This document shows, in pieces, positions 6,817-12,218 of a DNA stretch of 12,218 nucleotides. How positions within the stretch are numbered: position 1 is the first letter of the stretch; each line of letters opens with the position of its first letter. Source of the stretch: an uncultured Selenomonadales bacterium (GTDB taxonomy: Bacteria; Bacillota_C; Negativicutes; Selenomonadales; Selenomonadaceae); contig CAMYWI010000009.1 of NCBI GenBank assembly GCA_947302675.1, forward strand, positions 1 to 12,218, given 5' to 3'. The notes beneath the pieces are model-generated. The model was not told where the DNA came from and made no database searches. It saw only the letters and a list, made by a program, of their open reading frames with translations. Position numbers and translations under genes: made by a program.

Positions 6817-7926
6817 TTAAATAATCTCAAGCACGGCATGAATCGCGCCCGCCGCCTTCATTGCCTGCAAAATGGAAATGCAATCGCGCGGCGTGGCTCC
6901 GACGGCATTTAACGCGCCGATAACATCGCTGACACTTGTCGTGGCGGGAATGACAATCGAACTGGACGTTTCCTCGCGGGCGTTCGTCTCGACGTTGCGA
7001 ACAACCATAGACGTGCCGTAGGAGTAGGGTTCGGGCATGTAAGCATTTTCCTCGCGCTGAATGCGAATCGTCAAGCCGCCCTGAGTTATCGCGCACTCGT
7101 CGACACTGACATTGCCGCCCATGACGATAGTGCCCGTGCGCTCGTTGACGACGACTTTGGCAACCGTGTCTGGGACAATGGGCAGCTCTTCAATCGCCGC
7201 GACGAATTGAACGAGATTTGCGCGGTAGTAGCCAGGAATGTTTATGTCGACGCGACCGGGATTAGCCGCGTGGGCGACGTTGCCATAAGCCGCATTGATT
7301 GCGTTGGTGATTCGCGCGGCGGTCGTGAAGTCTTGGCTTGCCAAGCTCAAGGAAATTTGTCCGTTCCTGCCCAAGTCGTCTTCAAGCGTCCGCTCGACGA
7401 TTGCTCCGTTGGGAATGTTGCCAGCGGTCGGGAAATTCTTCTGCGCACGATTGTTATTGCCTCTGCCCGCGACGAAACCGCCCGTCGAAACAGAGCCTTG
7501 CGCAACTGCGTAAACGTCGCCCGTTGCCGCTCGCAAGGGAGTTTGTAAAAGCACGCCGCCTTGAATACTCTCCGCGTCGCCCATTGAAGCAACCGTTACA
7601 TCAATGGTATCACCTTCGCGAACGAACGGCGGGAGCGTCGCCGTGACCATGACCGCCGCCACGTTGTCCGTATCGAGATCCGCCGCGTTAATCGTTATCC
7701 CGAAGTTTTTCAGCAGTGAGACCGTCGACTGAATCATTTGCCAAGTGTCGTCGGAGTCGCCCGTACCTGGCAAGCCGACAACTAAGCCGTAGCCCATGAG
7801 TTGGTTACTGCGCACGCCCTGCACTTTGGCTATGTCTTTTACTCGCGTGACCGCCGATTCCGCCCAAACCGTTGAACTTAGCGCAAGGCACATTATCAGC
7901 GTCGCGATTGTTAAAATTTTTTTCAT
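6817..7926 (-). CDS. flgI: FlgI flagellar P-ring protein
   Basis: This 369-residue protein has the usual FlgI length. A Sec signal peptide (MKKILTIATLIMCLALSSTV, cut after VWA) is followed by the conserved mature start: RVKDIAKVQGVRSNQLMGYG, then LVVGLPGTGD. Further family blocks are FGITINAADLDTDNVAAVMV, ATLPPFVREGDTIDVTVAS and GATPRDCISILQAMKAAGAI at the C-terminus. It polymerises around the rod at the peptidoglycan layer to form the P-ring, with FlgA as chaperone. GAGGTGAGG lies before the ATG. The gene is 16 bp after a small unknown gene, instead of following flgH directly as is usual. Confidence 0.97.
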   Translation of the reverse strand: MKKILTIATLIMCLALSSTVWAESAVTRVKDIAKVQGVRSNQLMGYGLVVGLPGTGDSDDTWQMIQSTVSLLKNFGITINAADLDTDNVAAVMVTATLPPFVREGDTIDVTVASMGDAESIQGGVLLQTPLRAATGDVYAVAQGSVSTGGFVAGRGNNNRAQKNFPTAGNIPNGAIVERTLEDDLGRNGQISLSLASQDFTTAARITNAINAAYGNVAHAANPGRVDINIPGYYRANLVQFVAAIEELPIVPDTVAKVVVNERTGTIVMGGNVSVDECAITQGGLTIRIQREENAYMPEPYSYGTSMVVRNVETNAREETSSSIVIPATTSVSDVIGALNAVGATPRDCISILQAMKAAGAIHAVLEII

Positions 7927-7942
7927 AACCTCACCTCGTCAA

Positions 7943-8152
7943 TCATACTGCGCGGTAAGTCTTGAAATCCTCTTCCTTAACTTCCTCAAAATTCTCCTCG
8001 ACAAAGCGAACGCTATAACGATACCAATCGTCTCCTTCGTCAAAGATAGCATAGCCATCGCCGAGTGTGTCATGGATTTTTCTTGCCTCGTAATAACCAC
8101 CGATTTTAAAAGAAATTTCTTTAGGGTCATTCCCGATATATCTGAGCAACAT
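7943..8152 (-). CDS. Small acidic protein of unknown function, paralogue of its neighbour
   Basis: This 69-residue protein starts MLLRYIGNDPKE. I do not recognise a family. Its core is GYYEARKIHDTLGDGYAIF, followed by DEGDDWYRYSVRF, and ends acidic (ENFEEVKEED). There is no signal peptide, Cys or membrane segment, so it is probably cytoplasmic or a flagellar-export substrate. The ATG is chosen because GGGTG (8159-8163) stands 6 nt upstream and because the paralogue starts at the same Met-Leu-Leu. A GTG nine bases further upstream overlaps that site. The two small proteins match at about 44 of 71 aligned positions (counted by eye over the longer forms). It lies 12 bp after its paralogue and 16 bp before flgI, so it is part of the flagellar operon. 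Confidence 0.72.
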   Translation of the reverse strand: MLLRYIGNDPKEISFKIGGYYEARKIHDTLGDGYAIFDEGDDWYRYSVRFVEENFEEVKEEDFKTYRAV

Positions 8153-8164
8153 TTTTATCACCCG

Positions 8165-8371
8165 TTAAACTGCGCGGCGAAGTTCCTGTTCGTCCTCTGT
8201 GACTTCCAAGAAATTTTCTGCGACAAAATCAACGTCGTAACCATACCAATCTTCGCCTTCGTCAAAAATAGCGTAACCGTCGCCGAGTTTATCATGAAAT
8301 TTTCTTGCCTCATAATAACTTCCAGTAACGAACGATACGCCACGCCCATCACCTTTGTACTTCAACAGCAT
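8165..8371 (-). CDS. Small acidic protein of unknown function, paralogue of its neighbour
   Basis: This 68-residue protein starts MLLKYKGDGRGVSF. The core GSYYEARKFHDKLGDGYAIF and the following DEGEDWYGYDVDF are almost the same as in the next gene, so the pair arose by tandem duplication. The first 20 and last 15 residues differ more. GAGGTG (8378-8383) stands 6 nt before the ATG. An ATG and a GTG slightly upstream overlap that site and are less likely. The start overlaps the end of the preceding small gene by 23 nt in another frame, which fits translational coupling. The regular duplication with conserved charge pattern argues that this is a real gene; its role in or beside the flagellum is unknown. 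Confidence 0.72.
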   Translation of the reverse strand: MLLKYKGDGRGVSFVTGSYYEARKFHDKLGDGYAIFDEGEDWYGYDVDFVAENFLEVTEDEQELRRAV

Positions 8372-8735
8372 TGTCATCACCTCGTTCTTTAGTTTTGAAT
8401 TCTATTTTGCCGATATTTTCGCATTGATACCAATGGATTTCTTTAACTTCTTCTTCCGTGCCGTTTGTGATAATCGCCGTACCGCGACATTTGTACCAAT
8501 CTTGAACTTGAGTTTTCTCGCCATTCGGAAGTAAGTTTTCGTTTATGAGGCGTTGAACATCACGGATTTTGTCACCCGCTGCAATGACTTTAACACCTGT
8601 GACAGTCGAGCCTTTCTTTATGAACCAATTTTTACGTTTCAGCGGTTTTTCTGTCTGCACGAAAAATTTTTTTGCCATCGCGCTCAATTCTCGTGGCAAA
8701 GTGAATTCCTCGTTGATTTTAATTTCGTTATCCAT
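8349..8735 (-). CDS. Unknown 128-residue protein with repeated Trp-Tyr-x-Cys motif
   Basis: No family is recognised. The protein is basic in the first half and hydrophilic, with no signal peptide. Three aromatic segments recur: NWFIKKGSTVTG (Trp37), DWYKCRGTAIIT (Trp80) and HWYQCENIGKIE (Trp102). The last two share W-Y-x-C, with Cys83 and Cys105 22 residues apart, which suggests paired beta-hairpins or a two-Cys metal or disulphide site. The ATG is one base after the flgH stop codon (TGATATG) and has no Shine-Dalgarno sequence, so translation probably depends on ribosomes ending flgH. Alternatively translation starts at Met20. It overlaps the next small gene by 23 nt. Codon use is like that of a true gene but somewhat more AT-rich than the flagellar genes. 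Confidence 0.65.
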   Translation of the reverse strand: MDNEIKINEEFTLPRELSAMAKKFFVQTEKPLKRKNWFIKKGSTVTGVKVIAAGDKIRDVQRLINENLLPNGEKTQVQDWYKCRGTAIITNGTEEEVKEIHWYQCENIGKIEFKTKERGDDNAVEVQR

Positions 8736-8736
8736 A

Positions 8737-9312
8737 TCAGAAGAGGAAGTTGAAAATCTGCGTCAAGATACCCTGCCGCTGTTTGGCATTGAGCGGACCT
8801 TTGCCGTCGAATTTTATCGTGGCGTCGGCGACCTTCGTCGAAGGCACAGTATTATTCATCGTGACATCGTCGCGCCGAATCACCCCGCGCAGAGTGATCT
8901 TGTGCTCGTCGCGGTTTTGCCAAATCGATTGCGTGCCCTCAATAATCATGTTGTCATTGGGCAGAACTTCGACGACCGTAACAGTTATGTTGCCGCTGAA
9001 ACGGTTGGTATCAGTCGCGGAGCCGTTCGCCTGCCAGTTATCGGAGCCGCTCGCCGAGAACGCCTTGATAAAATCGAAAATGCCCGTGCCCGAACCGACG
9101 CTCACCGAACCCGATTTGGAATTGTTACGCGCCTTCGTGGCAGTCTGCGTCGTCGATTCGCTGATAACAATCGTCAAGATGTCGCCGACGTTGCGAGCCT
9201 TCTTATCCGAGTACCAACTCATTCCGTTATCAACCCACAACGATTTAGCCTCGACCGCGCCGCCAGCCATGACGAACGCCGCAATTAATATCGCCGTCAA
9301 AAATTTTTTCAC
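8737..9312 (-). CDS. flgH: FlgH flagellar L-ring protein, without lipobox
   Basis: This 191-residue protein starts at a GTG with AGGAGGTGA (9317-9325) upstream. A TTG 24 bases earlier would swallow that site and is rejected. The FlgH signatures are SLWVDNGMSWYSDKKARNVG, then DILTIVISE, SGNITVTVVEVLPNDNMIIE, and VRRDD-like IRRDDVTMNN near the C-terminus. Its role is to form the L-ring, the bushing of the rod in the outer membrane. The leader (KKFLTAILIAAFVMAGGAVEA, then KSLW) fits signal peptidase I cleavage after VEA. There is no Cys in it, so the lipid anchor common in FlgH is missing. It is also shorter than the enterobacterial protein (about 230 residues). It lies 20 bp downstream of flgA. 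Confidence 0.95.
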   Translation of the reverse strand: MKKFLTAILIAAFVMAGGAVEAKSLWVDNGMSWYSDKKARNVGDILTIVISESTTQTATKARNNSKSGSVSVGSGTGIFDFIKAFSASGSDNWQANGSATDTNRFSGNITVTVVEVLPNDNMIIEGTQSIWQNRDEHKITLRGVIRRDDVTMNNTVPSTKVADATIKFDGKGPLNAKQRQGILTQIFNFLF

Positions 9313-9332
9313 AGTCTCACCTCCTCCGCTGT

Positions 9333-10037
9333 TCAAATTTTAACTTCAACCGTGTGCGCGTCAATGACCTTTGCCGATAAAATTTTTTCTGAAGTCTCAT
9401 TCTTGACCTTGACGATTGAGCCGATTCGCCCGCGAACCATGACTATCCCCGACGCCGTCGCCCTTATCCCGTGATAGTTCACGACGATTGTAACTCGTTG
9501 ACCTGGGTTAACTGCGACGGGTTGTTGAAAATAACTCAGCGAGACCGGCAAGCCTGCGCGAACAAATCTGTGCGGAACAAGCCCTTCCACTTCCGCCGCG
9601 TCTTTGACAAACTCGTTGCGCCCGTCAATCGCGACCTCCGCCAAATGGAAGTCGCTCGCCGTCACGGGAACTTCAACTCGCAAATCGTGATTCGCGACAA
9701 GCACCGTGTCATAGACTTTAACCGACGCCGTGAAACTCATCGTGCGATACGGGCGACCGTTTACGAAAATCACTGCGCGGACGGGCGTCAAGCTCACGTA
9801 ATTTATCGACGCGGGCAACTCGGCTTTAACTTCGACGGTACCTTCCGGCAACTTTATATCGGTCGGGTACTGGTTGAAAAAAATCTCGTGCCGCCGATAT
9901 TCGCCGCGTTCGGCAAGCCCATTTTCCAACGCCTCCATTGCGATTGCATGAAGTTCCACGCCCGTTATTGTGTATGCAAAAGCTCGCGGCGTCAAGCTCA
10001 AAATTATCAACGCCGCGAGTAAAAATATTTTTCTCAT
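9333..10037 (-). CDS. flgA: FlgA P-ring assembly chaperone
   Basis: This 234-residue exported protein has a signal peptide (MRKIFLLAALIILSLTPRAF, cut after AFA). The C-terminal part contains a SAF-type region with VLVANHDLRVEVPVTASDF, followed by VNPGQRVTIVVNYHGIRATA and a VKNETSEKILSAKVID segment typical of FlgA. It binds FlgI in the periplasm and promotes P-ring formation. The gene follows flgG after 6 nt (TAATTTAACATG), with no visible Shine-Dalgarno site, so it is probably translated by coupling to flgG. The N-terminal half is weakly conserved, as is usual for this family. Confidence 0.92.
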   Translation of the reverse strand: MRKIFLLAALIILSLTPRAFAYTITGVELHAIAMEALENGLAERGEYRRHEIFFNQYPTDIKLPEGTVEVKAELPASINYVSLTPVRAVIFVNGRPYRTMSFTASVKVYDTVLVANHDLRVEVPVTASDFHLAEVAIDGRNEFVKDAAEVEGLVPHRFVRAGLPVSLSYFQQPVAVNPGQRVTIVVNYHGIRATASGIVMVRGRIGSIVKVKNETSEKILSAKVIDAHTVEVKI

Positions 10038-10043
10038 GTTAAA

Positions 10044-10835
10044 TTATCGTTTCAAACCGTTAGCGGTCTCAAGCATTGAGTCGGAGGTCGTGACTGCCTT
10101 TGCATTTGATTCATAGGCGCGTTGCGCGACAATCATGTTGACCATTTCCTCAACAATCTGCACGCCTGACATTTCCAAAGTATTCTGCGCCAAGACGCCC
10201 GCGCCGTCCGAGCCAGGCTCGCTCTCAATCGGTGCGCCTGAAGCCGCAGTTTCCAAGAAAAGATTTTTGCCGTAAGCGTAAAGACCTTCAGGGTTGACGA
10301 AACGCACAAGCGTTATCTGTCCAATCTCGGTCTGCTCGCCGCCCGCCGGCGTGTCGGAAACTCGCCCGTCCGAACTTATAACAACGCTGTCAATCGGCGC
10401 GTTTTCGTCAAGCGTAATGTTCGGGATAAGCAGATAACCTTCGCTTGTCACGAGACGGCGGTTTGAATCGAGTTTAAACGAACCGTCGCGCGTGTAAGCG
10501 GTCGTGCCGTCGGGCAGTTGGATTTGGAAAAAGCCGTCGCCTTGAATGCCGACGTCGCTTGGATTATCGGTCGTCTGCAATGGTCCTTGCGTGAAAACTC
10601 TGTGCGTTGCAGAAACTCTGACGCCCAAGCCGACTTGCAAGCCTTGCGGATATTGCGTGCCGTTGCCAGAAGTGCCGCCCGCATCGCGCAACGTCTGATA
10701 AAGCAAGTCTTGGAACTCGGCGCGAACTTTTTTATTGCCGTAGCTGTTGACGTTCGCAATATTGTGCGCCACAACGTCCATATTGGTCTGTTGCGCCTTC
10801 ATGCCCGACGCCGCCGACCAAAGCGATCTCATCAT
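10044..10835 (-). CDS. flgG: FlgG distal rod protein
   Basis: This 263-residue protein has the normal FlgG length and the rod/hook pattern. The N-terminus is SLWSAASGMKAQQTNMDVVA, then HNIANVNSYG, and the C-terminus is EEMVNMIVAQRAYESNAKAV, then SDSMLETANGLKR. These terminal helices pack in the rod. The middle holds GFFQIQLPDGTTAYTRDGSF and the usual flagellar basal-body core. The common NVNTTGFK appears here as NVNSYGNK. GAGGAGA lies upstream of the two possible start codons ATGATG; the first is taken, and the second would remove only one residue. It is the first gene of the operon. No flgF, its usual partner, stands in front, because the next gene upstream runs the other way. Confidence 0.96.
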   Translation of the reverse strand: MMRSLWSAASGMKAQQTNMDVVAHNIANVNSYGNKKVRAEFQDLLYQTLRDAGGTSGNGTQYPQGLQVGLGVRVSATHRVFTQGPLQTTDNPSDVGIQGDGFFQIQLPDGTTAYTRDGSFKLDSNRRLVTSEGYLLIPNITLDENAPIDSVVISSDGRVSDTPAGGEQTEIGQITLVRFVNPEGLYAYGKNLFLETAASGAPIESEPGSDGAGVLAQNTLEMSGVQIVEEMVNMIVAQRAYESNAKAVTTSDSMLETANGLKR

Positions 10836-10904
10836 GATAAATGCATCTCCTCTATCAAAATTAACTTCCGTGTCTTAATCGTTTCCAAAATTTATATCGA
10901 CAGG

Positions 10905-10933
10905 ATTTTATTCTGCATTAAAACTTTTTGCAA
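10905..10933 (-). promoter_or_regulatory. Sigma-A-type promoter for the flgG operon
   Basis: On the minus strand TTGCAA (10933-10928) is followed after exactly 17 bp by TAAAAT (10910-10905). These match the -35 and -10 consensus at 4 and 5 of 6 positions. Transcription would start near 10898, leaving a leader of about 63 nt before flgG. Confidence 0.5.
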
Positions 10934-10981
10934 GGGCGCGGAAAAAAAATTGGCATTTGCCATAAGAATTTCAGCGTGTGT

Positions 10982-10990
10982 TGATATAAT
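10982..10990 (+). promoter_or_regulatory. Extended -10 promoter for the 3D-domain gene
   Basis: TGATATAAT at 10982-10990 is an extended -10, the same nonamer as upstream of the phosphatase genes. No good -35 lies 16-18 bp upstream. The start site would be near 10997, about 31 nt before the gene. It is back to back with the flgG promoter. Confidence 0.55.
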
Positions 10991-11027
10991 CGCCAAAAAT
11001 TAAGAAACGATTAAAGAGGTGGAGGCA

Positions 11028-11999
11028 ATGAAGGTAAGGCGAGTTCTTGCGACGCTGATTCTGATTCTCGCCGTGTGTTTTTCAAGTCTTTGCTCGGCGG
11101 CAGCGTTAAAAAGCGGCGACAAAGGCGACGAGGTCAAGGAAATTCAAACTTATTTAATTGCGCAGTGCCTTCTTAAAGGCGAACCCAGCGGCGTTTACGA
11201 CAAGGCGACGGTGAATGCCATCAAGGATTTTCAAAGCGCACTCGGTCTTGAGGTTGACGGGGTGTGCGGCAACATGACTTACAGAATTTTGCGGGCGGCT
11301 GCCTTCGACGAAATTGATATAAATACTTTTAAGCTCGGCGATTACGTTCCAGAGTACGAACTCGAAGTTGCCGGCGTTGAAACTGGCACTCCCAAAAGTA
11401 CGGGCGCGACTATCGGTTCGGTTCTGAGTGCGGTTTCAACTGTTAAAGAAGTTGCGCAGTACGCGGGCGTTGGCGACGTGATTAAGCTCGGTATGCAGGG
11501 CGACGGCGTGATTGACCTTCAAAACAAATTGATTGAGCACGGCTTTTACGAAGGCGAGGCGGACGGCGTTTGCGATAAAGAGACTGTCGACGCGCTGAAA
11601 GATTTCCAGAGAAGTCACGGACTGGCGGCGGACGGCATTTGCGGCAAAAGAACTTATCGCGCATTTGACGGCGGCGACTCCTACGACTTAGGCGTTGACA
11701 CCGGCATTCCCAACTACAGCAGAGTCGTGCGCGTCGAGGCGACGGCTTACAGCAGTGCACAGTCCGACTTGAGTGCTTACACTGCAACCGGCACGCTTTG
11801 CCGCTACGGCGTTATCGCGACGGATCCTTACTTTATCCCGCTCGGCACGAAAGTTTACATTCCCGGTTACGGCTACGCAGTCGCGGAGGACACGGGCGGC
11901 GCGATTGTCGGCAACCGTATCGACATTGCCTTTGACACGCTCAGCGAGTGCTACGAGTTCGGCAGACAATGGATTGACCTTTACATCATCGAAGAGTGA
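11028..11999 (+). CDS. Secreted protein with two peptidoglycan-binding repeats and a C-terminal 3D domain
   Basis: This 323-residue protein has a signal peptide (about 1-25, cut near SAA). Two PG_binding_1 repeats follow, at 27-88 (LKSGDKGDEVKEIQTYL ... DGVCGNMTYRIL) and 152-213 (IKLGMQGDGVIDLQNKL ... DGICGKRTYRAF), joined by a low-complexity linker. The 3D domain at about 233-321 shows the three Asp that name it: Asp266 in ATDP, Asp288 in EDTGG and Asp299 in NRIDIAF. 3D domains are related to the MltA lytic transglycosylase barrel, so cell-wall cleavage or remodelling in the periplasm is the likely role. The ATG is preferred because GAGGTG (11016-11021) lies 6 nt before it; the in-frame GTG at 11019 overlaps that site. 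It is divergent from flgG, which may hint at a link with rod insertion. A partial second copy of the 3D domain lies downstream. Confidence 0.88.
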   Translation: MKVRRVLATLILILAVCFSSLCSAAALKSGDKGDEVKEIQTYLIAQCLLKGEPSGVYDKATVNAIKDFQSALGLEVDGVCGNMTYRILRAAAFDEIDINTFKLGDYVPEYELEVAGVETGTPKSTGATIGSVLSAVSTVKEVAQYAGVGDVIKLGMQGDGVIDLQNKLIEHGFYEGEADGVCDKETVDALKDFQRSHGLAADGICGKRTYRAFDGGDSYDLGVDTGIPNYSRVVRVEATAYSSAQSDLSAYTATGTLCRYGVIATDPYFIPLGTKVYIPGYGYAVAEDTGGAIVGNRIDIAFDTLSECYEFGRQWIDLYIIEE

Positions 12000-12013
12000 T
12001 TTAAATAAAAAAC

Positions 12014-12049
12014 TCCCGACGCTTTAAACGGTGTCGGGAAATTTTTTTT
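12014..12049. terminator. Bidirectional terminator behind the 3D-domain gene
   Basis: TCCCGACGC (12014-12022) pairs with GTGTCGGGA (12031-12039), with one G-U wobble. Eight Ts follow at 12042-12049. On the minus strand the hairpin is followed by TTTTTTATTT, so it could also end a converging minus-strand gene. Confidence 0.82.
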
Positions 12050-12056
12050 GCCAAGT

Positions 12057-12085
12057 TTATTCTTCGTCGCCGACGGTCAACACTG
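12057..12085 (-). pseudogene. Possible C-terminal remnant of a converging gene
   Basis: On the minus strand the codons read VLTVGDEE followed by TAA (12057-12059), directly behind a bidirectional terminator, as expected for the end of a gene running towards the 3D-domain gene. Upstream the frame is lost after about 9 codons (TAA at 12087-12089), exactly where similarity to the 3D gene begins. A gene cut by the duplicated segment would explain this. Chance is an equally serious alternative for so short a stretch. Confidence 0.25.
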
Positions 12086-12218
12086 TTTATCCCGCTCGGC
12101 ACGAAGTTTTATATTCCTGGCTACAGCTCGGAGGACACGGGCGGCGCGATTGTCGGCAACAGAATCGACATTGCCTTTGACACGCTCAGCGAGTGCTACG
12201 AGTTCGGCAGACAATGGA
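12086..12218 (+). pseudogene. Partial second copy of the 3D domain (5' truncated, runs off the window)
   Basis: These 133 bases match 11832-11973 of the preceding gene. From GAGGACACGG to the end of the window the two differ only in one Arg codon (CGT against AGA, synonymous). The first third differs more and carries a 9-base in-frame deletion, so IPGYGYAVAEDTGG becomes IPGYSSEDTGG. The frame stays open through to the window end (IPLGTKFYIPGY ... FGRQW), but there is no start codon, ribosome binding site or N-terminal domain. It is either a duplicated gene fragment, the remains of a paralogue, or an assembly artefact at a contig end. Confidence 0.7.

Noticed and set aside
8569..9288. 239-codon ORF on the + strand, antisense to flgH and the neighbouring small gene
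   Set aside because: It is a shadow of flgH, whose protein is clearly conserved. It has no ribosome binding site and no recognisable domain.
10860..10930. Possible FliA (sigma-28) promoter for flgG: GTCGATAT on the minus strand
   Set aside because: Only 6 of 8 -10 positions match, and the -35 at the right spacing is poor (TAAT then unlike consensus). The TTGCAA-N17-TAAAAT promoter fits better.
10950..10962. Inverted repeat TGGCATTTGCCA in the flgG/3D intergenic region
   Set aside because: It is short (5-bp arms around 2 bp) and could be an operator, but nothing else supports a regulator site.
1..12218. CRISPR arrays, tRNA or rRNA genes, insertion sequences
   Set aside because: No regularly spaced repeats, no clover-leaf candidates, no transposase and no terminal inverted repeats were seen on either strand.

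Overview
The window looks like chromosomal DNA of a motile, outer-membrane-bearing Bacillota, most likely of the class Negativicutes (Selenomonas/Anaerovibrio-like). Two things point there. A truncated porin starts with the end of an S-layer-homology (SLH) domain followed by a coiled coil and a beta-barrel, which is the OmpM design typical of Negativicutes. There is also a diderm-type flagellar set (flgG, flgA, flgH, flgI, flgJ) including the P-ring and L-ring genes. Shine-Dalgarno sites are strong (GGAGG type), intergenic DNA is AT-rich, and coding DNA is moderately GC-rich. The taxonomic placement is inferred from these features, not from a marker gene.

Left part, 1-2509. The 3' end of the SLH porin (+) and a WYL-family transcription regulator (-) converge on a shared bidirectional terminator. 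The region between the WYL gene and the next + strand genes (about 2178-2509) is a divergent regulatory stretch. It contains overlapping -10-like sequences, a 12-bp perfect palindrome, a GC-rich hairpin and a doubtful 39-codon ORF.

Middle, 2510-6345 (+). Two Sel1/TPR-like repeat proteins lie 2 bp apart and probably form one operon. They are followed by two phosphatase-type genes 12 bp apart. The first fuses a PPP-type metallophosphatase to a complete low-molecular-weight protein tyrosine phosphatase. The second is a paralogue of the PPP half that keeps the metal ligands but has lost the catalytic and phosphate-binding residues. The terminator behind the Sel1 genes is placed so that the promoter of the phosphatase operon overlaps its 5' arm.

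Right part, 6362-10933 (-). A flagellar rod/ring operon runs flgG-flgA-flgH-[three small unknown genes]-flgI-flgJ, ends in a bidirectional terminator and has a good sigma-A-like promoter in front of flgG. The three small genes between flgH and flgI are the most unusual content. One has a repeated Trp-Tyr-x-Cys motif, and the other two are tandem paralogues about 60% identical. FlgH has no lipobox cysteine, and FlgJ is the short form without a peptidoglycan hydrolase domain.

Right end, 10981-12218 (+). A secreted protein with two peptidoglycan-binding repeats and a C-terminal 3D (MltA-like) domain is divergent from flgG. After its terminator the window ends inside a partial second copy of the 3D domain, joined to what may be the last codons of a minus-strand gene.
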